Shown piece after piece: positions 38,555 to 47,345 of a stretch of DNA of 64,000 bases. Numbering within the stretch: position 1 is the stretch's first letter; each line of letters opens with the position of its first letter. Origin of the DNA: Mesostigma viride (Eukaryota; Streptophyta; Mesostigmatophyceae; Mesostigmatales; Mesostigmataceae); the NCBI GenBank assembly GCA_009746045.1, contig RPFO01001139.1, positions 147,501 through 211,500 on the forward strand, written 5' to 3'. The notes under the pieces are model-generated. The model saw nothing but the letters and a program-made list of their open reading frames with translations. It was not told the origin of the DNA and ran no database searches. Made by a program: the position numbers and the translations under genes.

Positions 38555-39297
38555 TACGGGACCACGCCACCATGCCCTTTATGTCCAGAAGGGCCGGTGT
38601 GTGGCAGGGCTGCGTGCTGTCGCCCTACCTGTTCATTATTATGGTCGAATACGTAATGATTCAGGCGCGCAAGCGTTTTGCCCGCATCTTGGGTAGGGAA
38701 CCAGGGGTGCAGGTTGCCAACCACTTCTGGCATGGCGGAGCGGAAACGGAGATTCGGCTGGCGGACATCATCTACGCAGACGACACCACCCTCTTCGAGG
38801 ACACTGGGCACGTGCAGACATGGCTTGACTGCCTGGCTATCGAAGCCCGTGCAGTGGGGCTTGAGGTCAGCAAGAAGACAGAGGCTCTGGCGATTGGGCT
38901 CACCCACCCACCGCCACCCCTCTATCTCCTTGACGGCTCTCGAGTACTGTATCGCCCGGACCGCATCAAGCTGCTGGGCAGCCTGCTTCCCAGCTGCGAG
39001 GCTGATGTGGACCACCGCATCTCCCTCGCCTGGCACACTTTACGCCATTACCGGGCCCTGTGGCGCAAGCCCCTTGGCAAGATCGAGAAACAGGACCTGA
39101 TCGAGAAACAGGTCCTCGTCCTTCCTGTTCTTGCGTATGGGGTCGAGACGCGTGGACCCTCACCGCCGACCTGGCCCGCAAGCTGGACGGCGCGGTCACC
39201 AACATGCTGCGGTCCATTTTCAGAGTAGGATATGCTGCTCATGTCGCAATGAGGACCTTTACCTTCTTGGCATGCCATATATCACCAACACCATTAA
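38555..39297 (+). pseudogene. LINE reverse transcriptase, catalytic YADD region
   Basis: An ATG-opened frame from 38572 reads FMSRRAGVWQGCVLSPYLF (motif B, QGCVLSP), then RLADIIYADDTTLFEDTG (motif C, YADD), AIEARAVGLEVSKKTEA and RIKLLGSLLPSCEADVDH. A frameshift near 39145 switches frames before WTLTADLARKLDGAVTNMLR. Catalytic residues are intact in this segment. The reading continues to MPYITNTIK, cut by the TTAA insertion at 39298. Confidence 0.85.
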
Positions 39298-40641
39298 CCC
39301 ATAGTCCGGGAATGGGTTTTTGGCATTTTTAGACCCCTGAAAATGGAAAAAATCATAACTCATAGGCCACAACTCCAAATACCCCCAACCAAGGTGCTAG
39401 GAGTATCTACACTTCAAGGGCTTTCAGAAAATGCAATAATATCTCAAGTCCATTCAGTGCTTTGCAAGATATTTACTGCCAAAGTTTGACAAAAGACGAT
39501 CATTTTCAGGCAAGGGAAATCCCCTTAGTAGTTTACCCCTGCAGGGAGGGTTCTAAAAAATTATTCTGGGGTTGGACAATCTCAATAGATAGTGCCACCA
39601 TGCTTTCCTTGGGTCAGACCGCACGGATAGCCCATCTGACCTATATAATGCGCTCACTTACGTGTGTGGGTTACGCGCGCGTAAGCAGCCATCCATGAAA
39701 TGCCACACACTTATGCATTGTATACAGCCACATAGGACTGTAAAAAGTGCTGGGAAACAAAGAAGTGCTAAACCAGCACTAACGGAATGGCATCCTCCAA
39801 AGAAACACCACAAACTGAGCAGATTTGGGGCTAATAGCACTCATACAGCAGGCATGGAAACCTGCTGCAAGAGGCACTGATACACTCGAGTAAAATGGAT
39901 GTATAAACGACAGATTCCCGTGCAAACGACATGCAAACACGTTGCCGTACCTGGCTTGATCACGACCTTTCCGGGTTCTGCTGGCCGGGACCCTCATATC
40001 TCACACTGGCTAATGCTTTCCAGGCATAGGCCGCCATAGCCGCATAATGCATGCATCCGACATGATTACCAGGTTGATGTTCTGTGCAAAGATGACCTAT
40101 AAACGCATCCGAATTCACAGGGACGCTGCTGCGGATGTCCCGTACCAAAACTGGGTGCTCGGGCTGGCGCAGACTGCCGGGCCATAAGAAGAAAATCGAA
40201 ATATGGCATGCCATCACTCATCTGGTACTGACGACCAAGAAAGCAGTAATGTCCTACCTGTATTTTACCAATGCTATACATCTGGCCACCCCTGACCTAC
40301 GAAAATCACGCATCATCATTCTGAGCAACATTCTGAACCATTACAAGCCGCGAGACGCAAAATTTCCTTGATAACGGCACGCTAGCAGCCATATCTCGTT
40401 ACGCGCGCGCGCGAGTGAAAATTTCCCGCCAAAGTCACGTGATACTGTCTCAATACACGTTGTATTTACCAGGCTATGGCGAATATTACCCCCAAACCTA
40501 TGCATCACCTTCGTCCCTAAGTGTTCCCAGACCCACCGGACCACTGACATCCGTCACGGGTGGCGCGGCGCTCCTGGAATTGAGCGCCGCGCCACCGGGG
40601 GTCAAACAGTTCGATATATCGAACTGTTTCCGGACTATGGG
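39298..40641. mobile_element. piggyBac-like non-autonomous element in a LINE, TTAA target
   Basis: The element begins CCCATAGTCCGG and ends CCGGACTATGGG, a 12-bp perfect inverted repeat, with TTAA on both sides (39294-39297 and 40642-40645). TTAA duplication with CCC-starting termini is diagnostic of piggyBac transposition. Removing the element plus one TTAA gives the LINE frame MPYITNTIKQRRLQLAGHLA, collinear with LPYVSHIIRHRRLGLAGHLA in other copies. No transposase was recognised in its 1,344 bp. The right end has two strong palindromes (separate entry); the left end lacks them. Confidence 0.9.
40559..40629. repeat. Paired subterminal palindromes of the piggyBac-like element
   Basis: Hairpin 40559-40596 has perfect 15-bp arms GGTGGCGCGGCGCTC / GAGCGCCGCGCCACC around an 8-base loop. 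Immediately after it, 40604-40629 is a perfect 26-bp palindrome, AAACAGTTCGATA plus its reverse complement. Both lie within 80 bases of the right terminus and could be transposase-binding or cruciform-forming sites. Confidence 0.9.
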
Positions 40642-40645
40642 TTAA

Positions 40646-41125
40646 GCAGCGACGCCTGCAGCTCGCAGGGCACCTAGCTCGCACCAACCAGGTAGACACC
40701 TCACGTGGCCCCCCCGCAGGACTGCGACCAGCTCAGCCTGGCCGGCACCTCCTGACGTGGGCCGGGCCCCGTGATGTTAGACGCCGCAAGGCCCGCACCT
40801 TCAAAGAACAGCTAGTAGAGGACATGGGGGGCCTAGCTAGGCCTCTCCATGACTTGGAAGAAGATGATGGACAAGGCCAAGTGGGCCCGGGTCATAGATG
40901 ACAACGAGCCCCCCCCCCGTGGGGAAGCGCCCGCGTGTGCAAACCCGCGGGCCGGAGGCACGCCAGACAGCTCCCCTAGGGTAGCGATGATGTTGATGGC
41001 TTTGGATAGATGTTGTAGGTAGCTGATGTAGATAGATTAGACCGGTAGGACTGTTGGCACCCATCCATCCATCCATCCATCGGGGTCAATGCTCCGTGAC
41101 TCCCCAACGGGAGCACGAGTCTAAT
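40646..41125 (+). pseudogene. LINE ORF2 C terminus, 3' UTR, hairpin and (TTAA)n tail
   Basis: It continues QRRLQLAGHLARTNQVDTS, RPAQPGRHLLTWAGPRD and RKARTFKEQLVEDMGG. The 3' UTR contains (CATC)n at 41066-41080, then CTCCGTGACTCCCC-AACGGGAG, a stem-loop, and TCTAATTAATTAAT. A reversed relative of this tail is at 52801-53110. Confidence 0.75.
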
Positions 41126-41608
41126 TAATTAATATACGGGGCGTATATTGACAGTTATGGCCGTGTGTACGCCCCAAACCCCTAGTTATAGCGTATTTTC
41201 CACAGGGCAAGGGGGGTACAGTTTGAGAGGGTCCTTCCTAATTTACGATTCAATGGTCCATGCACATCGTTTCTAGCCAACTGGGGTAGCAAAATACTGT
41301 CAAACCTGAAAGGAGATGATTTTGGCGCTGAAAATACACTCTTTTTCGTTTAAAAACAAAAAAAAGAAATATTTTCGAGATAAAATCAATTAATTAATTA
41401 ATCCGAATAATTAATTCGAGATAGAAATTTTGTTCGAAATAGATATCAATTCCTATACAGACCAAAGCATACACCCACAAGGTTTTAGACCATTCTGAGC
41501 ACATTTTCGAGGGAGGAGAAGCATTTGGCACCAGGCCACCTGAGCGTGCCAAACACGACCGCTGGACACTCCAAACTTCACACCATCAGCAGTGCCTGAA
41601 CCACCTAG
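41126..41608. other. A/T-rich flank of the Ty3 element; no gene
   Basis: It contains two (TTAA)n tracts near 41388-41415 and homopolymer A runs near 41355. No coding or mobile-element signature was recognised. Confidence 0.5.
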
Positions 41609-41613
41609 GCATG

Positions 41614-42185
41614 TGTTACGCCGCAAGCCTCGGCCGCCACCTCTACCTCTACTTGTCCTAATACTACCTAGACTAGTAAGGCCACTTCTATTTGCACCCT
41701 TAGCGAAAGACGACCGAGACGAACCAGATCTCAATGCATTTACATATGTACTACTGTAATATGCCATAGGCCATTTAGTCAAACCCGTTTACTCCAGGAA
41801 AAGAGGAAGGAAACACAACTACACTGCCGTGACCCAAGCTAATATGTGTTAATTCATTTAACACACGCCGAGTGCACACACAAGGGGTAGAACACGCATA
41901 AATGGTCACCAACGGTCCAACACGCTCGGGCCGACATGGCCCTCGCCTACAGGTGCACGCTGGTCCACTAAATCTACTGATGCACGCTGGTCCACTACAT
42001 TCTACCACAGGATCAGGACCACTAGTAAAGTACGCGGCGCGGCGCCCAACGGCACCCAATGTACCACAGTACTGTTACGAGGACAATAATGTCCCGGTAG
42101 GAGCCTAAACGTAAACCTAGGGACAACCGAGGCAAAGGACCTAATTTACGTCCGTAACTACAACGAATTGTTACGCGACGTAACA
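41614..42185 (-). repeat. 3' LTR of the Ty3/gypsy element
   Basis: On the plus strand it begins TGTTACGCCGCAAGCC and ends ATTGTTACGCGACGTAACA. It is a near-perfect match to 51794-52364. The left outer flank is GCATG, which is repeated beyond the other LTR. Confidence 0.95.
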
Positions 42186-42198
42186 CCTCCCCCCCCAC
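42186..42198 (-). other. Polypurine tract beside the 3' LTR
   Basis: The minus strand reads GTGGGGGGGGAGG directly against the LTR. This is the expected primer site for plus-strand DNA synthesis and fixes the element's orientation. Confidence 0.8.
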
Positions 42199-42554
42199 AA
42201 AGGTAGGGAGCCCTCTCCCTACGTACAGGGAGGAAAACAAGGGGTAGGAAACCTAATGCACCCAGCACACACTAACACAGTCAGCAGGCCATCCAAGATA
42301 CAAGGCACCAATAGTTCACACGGTCTCCACCACCACGCCTGGAGGTGTAGGGTTAGCCAGCACCAAGCCTGGTGGTAGGTTCCCCTAACTGCCTGGAACG
42401 GAGTCCTTGCCGGGGGGAACGGCACTGGGCAGGACACACAGAGTAAACCAATCAGCACCAAGGACCAAGAACGACCAGTCAACTGGCCAGAACATGAGGG
42501 CGACTCTACATACCGGAGGGACAACACCCTCAGGTCGGGCCTAAGGCCCTCTAT

Positions 42555-43319
42555 CTAATGGCCATCCGTCTGGTAGGTACCACGGGAGGCCAGCAGGACA
42601 TCCAGGTAGGCCTGGTAATGGGCCACATCCTCAACATTGTCATGCCTATCTACGGTGAGGAAAACATCGGCCCACACGCCGTCAGGAAAAAGGCCCAGAA
42701 AGGCCCAGTAATACCTATGCTGAGTAAGAACGACCTGGCCACGGGCCCAGTCCAGGAAGCCACAGGCAAAGAGGCGAAGGAAAGGCTCTACCGCGATCAA
42801 ACAGAGGGCCCGCAGGAGGAGGCGATGATACCGGATCCGAGGGCGCAAACCCGTCGGGAAAAACAGGTCCACCAGGGGCTCCACGTTGGACGGCCACAAC
42901 CGGATGTGCCGAACCTCTCGGGAGCGCCACCGACGCGTACACTGGCGCGACCCGAATGTCTCTAGGTAGTCGCTGGCCCGAGGAGGAGGGTGACCGCGGG
43001 AGTCTAGACCCTGGCCCGGGAGGGGCGCCGGACGTCGGGCATCCCACTCGAGGATGGGCTGGAGGACCGTGGTATACGTAACACCCGGCACCGCAGGAAA
43101 CTCTACCGTAAGGGCATCCGAAGCCATAATGCCCAGAGGCGGAGGGTAAGCCCACTGGAACCCACCGTAGGTGTCCAAGTCGTTGTGGCGCCTAGCCCAG
43201 CGATACAGAACGCGCCGAACCAGGATCTCACCCTGGAACACAGGATCAGCTAAAATAACCATGTCGAAAGGAGGCCGATCAGTCTCAATGGGTAGGCCAC
43301 GATCCGAGGCGCCCGACAC
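42555..43319 (-). CDS. Extra 3' ORF of the Ty3 element, distal part, unknown
   Basis: A 254-residue frame with no recognised domain. Features: PPFDMVILADPVFQGEILVR, ASDALTVEFPAVPGVTYTTV, and a Leu-rich stretch RLLLRALCLIAVEPFLRLF that could be a buried or membrane-associated helix, followed by HRYYWAFLGLFPDGVWADV. It lies downstream of the chromodomain, on the pol strand, where env genes lie in errantiviruses. I see no signal peptide, furin-like site or convincing membrane anchor, so env is not supported. It may be the C-terminal part of one long protein with 43250-43735 and 43854-44978, separated by frame changes. Confidence 0.5.
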   Translation of the reverse strand: MSGASDRGLPIETDRPPFDMVILADPVFQGEILVRRVLYRWARRHNDLDTYGGFQWAYPPPLGIMASDALTVEFPAVPGVTYTTVLQPILEWDARRPAPLPGQGLDSRGHPPPRASDYLETFGSRQCTRRWRSREVRHIRLWPSNVEPLVDLFFPTGLRPRIRYHRLLLRALCLIAVEPFLRLFACGFLDWARGQVVLTQHRYYWAFLGLFPDGVWADVFLTVDRHDNVEDVAHYQAYLDVLLASRGTYQTDGH

Positions 43320-43735
43320 ACCTGGGAAAACCCGTAGGACATGGGCGAGATGGCAAGCTCAGCGGAGGCACGCGGCAGGTCACACTGGCGGCAGGCGAGT
43401 GCGGACATACCACATCCAAGCACGGGCGTGTCGCGCGACTCCGGCGTCGCGTGCACCACAGAAGGAGCCCTGTCCCGATCACCCTGGGACAACTCCCGGA
43501 GGGAGTCGGCAGCGCGGGTAGCGCGAGGATCCTGGCCGGTGGACCGAACAACCGCAGCCAAAGACCGCGAGGCCGAAGGGGCAGGGGCCGAAGCAGGGGC
43601 AGGAGCCGACACCGACGCAGGTGACACTGGTACAGCAGGCGGTCGCGCCGGACCCGAAGCCAGAGGGGGCCGTGACGGACCCGCCACCGAAGCTGGCGCG
43701 CCGGTCTCGGTTGCCGGTGCACCCTCAGGCCACAT
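43250..43735 (-). CDS. Extra 3' ORF, middle Pro/Ala-rich part
   Basis: 161 residues, rich in Pro, Ala and Ser (for example PAVPVSPASVSAPAPASAPA), then a more ordered CGMSALACRQCDLPRASAEL segment with three Cys. The low-complexity part resembles the linker of the preceding ORF in another frame, so both are likely pieces of one protein. The alternative frame 43285-43866 is more Leu/Arg-rich and less likely. No family was recognised. Confidence 0.35.
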   Translation of the reverse strand: MWPEGAPATETGAPASVAGPSRPPLASGPARPPAVPVSPASVSAPAPASAPAPSASRSLAAVVRSTGQDPRATRAADSLRELSQGDRDRAPSVVHATPESRDTPVLGCGMSALACRQCDLPRASAELAISPMSYGFSQVCRAPRIVAYPLRLIGLLSTWLF

Positions 43736-43853
43736 GTTAAAAATGGGGCCCGTAGGGACAGGCAGTCCTGCATAAGATTGACTACCATCCAGGCTCCAGT
43801 CAGGAACCGGAATCCTCTGCGGAGGACCACCCTCCCAAAGTCTGGGAAGCCCG

Positions 43854-44978
43854 CTAGTATCGCCAAAGAAGCCCGCGACGTCTGCGCCTGAGCTGGAGGA
43901 GGCTCGGAAGCAGCGACGGAGGGCGCGCTAACAGGGGCAGGAGACTCCGCGTAGGCGCAGGTACAGCGGTAACAGGCGCAGAGGCAGCAGGAGTCGCAGG
44001 AGCCGCCGGAACCACAGCGACCGCGGGCGCAGGCGGGGGCGCGGGCGAAGCCGTAGTCGCCGGGGCGACAGAAGGGGTAGGGGGCGCGGATCCAGCTGGC
44101 GTGGCCGGGACCTGCGCCTGGGCCGCAAGGAAGGCCCCAAACGCCGTGGTCAAAGACTGGATCTGAGCCTGCATAGCCGAGACCGTCGCCGAAAGAGGAT
44201 CAGGCAAACCCGAAGGGGTAGGCTCCACTGCGACATCCCGGGTCGACCGAGGGGACGACGGGACCGGAGAGGGAGGAACAGACGCCGAGGAGGCGGACGC
44301 AGCGCTCGAGGCAGAATAATCTGGAGTATAATGTACCTCGGCTGGGGCGCCCGAAGGGGCAGGACCACTAACCGCTAGTCCCGCCGACTGATCAGCTATC
44401 TCCATGAATTCTACGGCCCGTAAAAGGTCGCAGGGGTTCTCATCTACCTCAGCATCACCCTCAGCTGGAAGCCAAGGGAACACCTCCCGTAGGCAGGTAC
44501 GGCCCACAGGGGTAGAGAGGTAGGAGAACACACGGCAACACCGGAGAACCGCATCTATCTGTCCCAAGGCGGGACAGCTGGAACCACACCCCAACAAACA
44601 GTGTCCGGCATCGTCGAACCCGTGCAGGACAAGCTGGTGCGGCTCATCAGGGGAAGGACCATACCACGTGACCCCGAAGAGGGCCGCCCTGACTAAGCCC
44701 GCATGTTGGGCCTGAAGGGCCGGCTGCACCACGCCACCCGGGTAACTTGATCGCGACACCCAGCGGCCCGGAAGGGCCTCGAAATACAGCTCAGGGTCCG
44801 GTGGGGGCGGGGACGGCAGCGAGCTCTCAGCCGGAGGGGTAGGCTCTGACATGACGGCTGCGGAGGGGAGGGGACAACCAACCATCCGTCGACAGCAGAC
44901 ATAACATAAGAGAGGAGAAGGTCTACAACTAGAGCTTATGCAGGGTTTTATACTCCTGCAGCAGGCGACTACACCCAT
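43854..44978 (-). CDS. Extra 3' ORF of the Ty3 element, proximal part, unknown
   Basis: 374 residues from the first Met; a second Met at 44852 (MSEPTPPAESS) avoids most of the overlap with the chromodomain frame and may be the start. An ordered N-terminal region (YFEALPGRWVSRSSYPGG, FGVTWYGPSPDEPHQLVLHG, FDDAGHCLLGCGSSCPALGQ, LREVFPWLPAEGDAEVDENP) is followed by a long Ala/Pro/Ser/Val linker containing a short amphipathic stretch SAMQAQIQSLTTAFGAFLAA. No known domain was recognised. Position and strand suggest expression as an additional retroelement protein. Confidence 0.5.
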   Translation of the reverse strand: MGVVACCRSIKPCISSSCRPSPLLCYVCCRRMVGCPLPSAAVMSEPTPPAESSLPSPPPPDPELYFEALPGRWVSRSSYPGGVVQPALQAQHAGLVRAALFGVTWYGPSPDEPHQLVLHGFDDAGHCLLGCGSSCPALGQIDAVLRCCRVFSYLSTPVGRTCLREVFPWLPAEGDAEVDENPCDLLRAVEFMEIADQSAGLAVSGPAPSGAPAEVHYTPDYSASSAASASSASVPPSPVPSSPRSTRDVAVEPTPSGLPDPLSATVSAMQAQIQSLTTAFGAFLAAQAQVPATPAGSAPPTPSVAPATTASPAPPPAPAVAVVPAAPATPAASAPVTAVPAPTRSLLPLLARPPSLLPSLLQLRRRRRGLLWRY

Positions 44979-45313
44979 CTAGCTCACTCTCAGTATACCA
45001 GACCTTATCTACTTCACTACGAGCATACATCCACTTCACCTTATACTGGCGCTGGGTACCGCGGCCTTTTTTGATATCTCTATGGGCCACGATACCCTCT
45101 ACCTCATCCTCTACCTCACCAGTATCCGGGTTATGCTCTAAAGGGGCAGGGGCTAATTCTCTACCAGCGAACGTGCTCTGATGATAGAGCTTCAGCTGGC
45201 TTCTATGAAAGGTGCGAGAGTGGGTCTGCCAAGAGGTAGGAATATCTATCTCATACAGAAAATTACCTACTCTAGACAACACACGGAAGGTCCTAAGAAG
45301 GCGGGCCTAAGTT
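44929..45313 (-). CDS. Integrase C-terminal end and chromodomain
   Basis: After a frame break near 45314 the product continues LRPAFLGPFRVLSRVGNF, then IPTSWQTHSRTFHRSQLKLY, the GPY/F-type integrase end. EVEGIVAHRDIKKG, QYKVKWMYA and KVWYTESELDGC form a canonical chromodomain with aromatic cage positions. Chromodomains tether integrase to modified histone tails and steer insertion to heterochromatin. The frame ends LHKL-stop at 44929. Confidence 0.85.
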
Positions 45314-46164
45314 TCACTTCAGTTCAGCTTCGAACTTATGAGCGAAGCGGCCAACACGGGGGCCTTCTACTAAGACTAAATCTCCTATTTCTATCTCAGG
45401 TGCTCTTCTATCTAATGAGGCACGCAACCTAGCAAGGTATTTGGCCTGCGCCCTATGGTACCCTGCAATAGCGTTGTCGTGTGCATTCTTCATCTTATCT
45501 AATAACGCCTGCACACCTTCTACAGTATCCCGGGACACATCATCCTTGTCCCTTAAAGGACTAGCTAAGAGAGAGGTAGGGGTAAGAGGTTGTCTACCAG
45601 TATCTAGGAAGAAGGGCGTATAACCATGCGCAGCCTGAGGGCAATTGTTAAGGGAAAACTCTACCAAACATAGGTAATCCTCCCAATCACTCCCAGAGCC
45701 ATTCACATAGTGACGCAGAGCTTCTTCCACTACCCTATTCAAACGTTCTACTAAATGAGACGAGGAGGAGTGGTAGGCAGTACCGAAGGTGACCTTGGTA
45801 CCGATAGCAGCGAAGAACTGCTGCCAAAAATCAGAAGTAAATAACTTATCCTTATCACTAATAAACTGCCTACTCAAACCATGATATCTATATACGTTAT
45901 TAAGGTATAGGCGTGCGCAATCGCGTGCGGTGAGTTCTAAGGGACACGGCACGAGATGACACATACGAGTAAAACGATCTACAAAAACAAGGATCTGGGC
46001 GTTACCTCTATCATTCTTCCTAAAAGGTCCTACAAAATCCATCATAATGGAGTCCCACGGCATGATGGGATCAGGTAAGGTCCTAGGCTCTGCTATCTGT
46101 CCTACATTGTTGGGTTTCATCTCCTGGCAAGATTGACAGGTTCTAACATACTCATCTACATCCT
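45314..46164 (-). CDS. Ty3 integrase catalytic core
   Basis: The 268-residue ATG frame begins at 46120. Upstream in the same frame is KDVDEYVRTCQSCQ, with two zinc-finger Cys. The catalytic triad is D28 (IMMDFVGPF), D89 (FISDKDKLF) and E125 (SHLVERLNRV), with 35 residues between D89 and E125 as in DDE integrases. The frame ends in a stop at the junction with the GPY/F region; a one-base shift restores it. DNA strand transfer into host chromatin is the known role. Confidence 0.85.
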
Positions 46165-46452
46165 TTAAAGGGAAGGCCAGTAGTAAGAGCGGGCTACTAG
46201 GTCCCGTACCCGTTTACCACCCTGGTGAGCAGCTAAGTCATGCAACTCAAAGAGCAAGGAGGAGCGACAGATAGGAGGGACATACAGGCGCCATTGAGGG
46301 GGAGAATCTGCTATCTGCACATATAAAAATCCACCTACAAATTTACAAGGGTGCTTGCCTAATTGTTGGGGATGGGCAGCAATGGCAGCTAATGCTTCCG
46401 GCTCAGTGGCCGTAAATCTACTAATAAGGCGTTCAAGATCAGAGGTAGGCAT
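46165..46452 (-). CDS. Integrase N-terminal zinc-binding region
   Basis: It encodes LLFELHDLAAHQGGKRVRDL, then ARSYYWPSL and a stop. H-x3-H spacing is visible (H-DLAA-H), and the paired Cys (CQSC) follow in another frame after 46165, so a frameshift at a CCCTTTAAAGG run splits the HHCC finger. The preceding residues belong to the RNase H-integrase linker. Confidence 0.8.
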   Translation of the reverse strand: MPTSDLERLISRFTATEPEALAAIAAHPQQLGKHPCKFVGGFLYVQIADSPPQWRLYVPPICRSSLLFELHDLAAHQGGKRVRDLVARSYYWPSL

Positions 46453-46529
46453 CGCTACAGAGGTATCCAGAACAGGTTTAAAGAGATCTCCTACCGCCTT
46501 GCCAAAGAGAAGGGGAGGTCCTAGAGGGA

Positions 46530-46860
46530 CTATGTTTCATAAGACTTTCCTGACCTAGTCGCTATATGGCTAAGCGGTATAGAAATTTTATTTTTCCCCT
46601 CCCCCCCCACCGAGGCCACAGGAAGGGCCTCACACGGGAGAGAGAGTCCTACGTGAGAAAGGAGATCAGGCATGCGAACAGCTGTATGAAAGAGGTAGGC
46701 ATAGGATTCATCATCAGGTAGTTCACCATACGGGGTTACACCCATAGTAGTAGGAACTAGAGTAGTATTGAGAACATCAAGGTCCTCGAAAAAGGAGTAA
46801 TCTGCACGACGAGAGAGTGCATCTGGTACTATGTTATCTACACCCTTAACATACTGAAGT
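46530..46860 (-). CDS. RNase H-integrase connecting segment
   Basis: After a frame break near 46865 the reading continues KLQYVKGVDNIVPDALSRR, the classic end of the Ty3 RNase H region (N-x-x-P-DALSR). MGVTPYGELPDDESYAYLF and polar linker sequence then run to a stop at 46530. The C-rich run near 46600 could be another shift site. Confidence 0.7.
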
Positions 46861-47345
46861 TTAAAAGGGGAAACTGTGCTAAAAACTCCATCCAGCGCGC
46901 TTGACGAGGGGTAAGGTTGGGTTGTGAGAGAAGATGGGTAAGAGGGCGGTGATCTGTCTGGATAACTAATCTATAAGGATCAATCTCACAGGGTTCATTC
47001 AGACAAACATCAAATTGAGCACCTTTAAGAAAGTGCTGCCACGCGTGGCAACAATACACCACAGCTAATAGTTCTTGCTGGTGGACGGGATAGTTACGCT
47101 CCGCAGGAAGCATTGTCCTAGAGATATACTCGATTGGCTGTAAGCCCTGACCCTGATCCTGGAGAAGGACGCCCCCTATAGCTACCTTGCTAGCATCTGT
47201 AGCTACAACAAAGGGTTTAGTAGTATCCGGTAGGATGAGTACAGGAGGGGAGAGGAGTAGGGATTTTAGACACTGAAAAGCCGACTGACATTCACTACTC
47301 CAAACAAAGGGGATATCCTTCTTTAATAGATGATTAATAGGGCTG
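46838..47345 (-). CDS. Ty3 RNase H domain
   Basis: Frame-shifted relative to RT near 47340. It reads INHLLKKDIPFVWSSECQ, then VVATDASKVAIGGVLLQD (first catalytic Asp), YPVHQQELLAVVYCCHAW (catalytic Glu) and LVIQTDHRPLTHLL (second Asp). It degrades RNA in RNA:DNA hybrids during reverse transcription. It is cut by another frame change near 46865 at a CCCCTTTTAAA run. Confidence 0.85.

Larger units (their letters stand above)
37590..41125 (+). mobile_element. LINE copy with RT, interrupted by two insertions
   Basis: Pieces in order: RT N-terminal part (37590-37877), an insertion of about 677 bp (37878-38554), RT motifs through the C-terminal domain (38555-39297), a piggyBac-like element (39298-40641), the ORF2 end plus 3' UTR (40646-41087), then the hairpin and (TTAA)n tail (41088-41125). 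The ORF has frameshifts near 37693 and 39145. It is the most complete LINE ORF2 in the window but still starts inside the RT, so it is 5'-truncated or rearranged. Confidence 0.8.

Noticed and set aside
42558..42965. Plus-strand 135-residue frame in the Ty3 3' region (antisense env-like gene)
   Set aside because: Antisense of the 254-residue frame; no domain and low complexity.
42555..44978. Envelope gene of an errantivirus-like element
   Set aside because: No signal peptide, cleavage site or membrane anchor pattern, and the element is a chromodomain type; called unknown instead.
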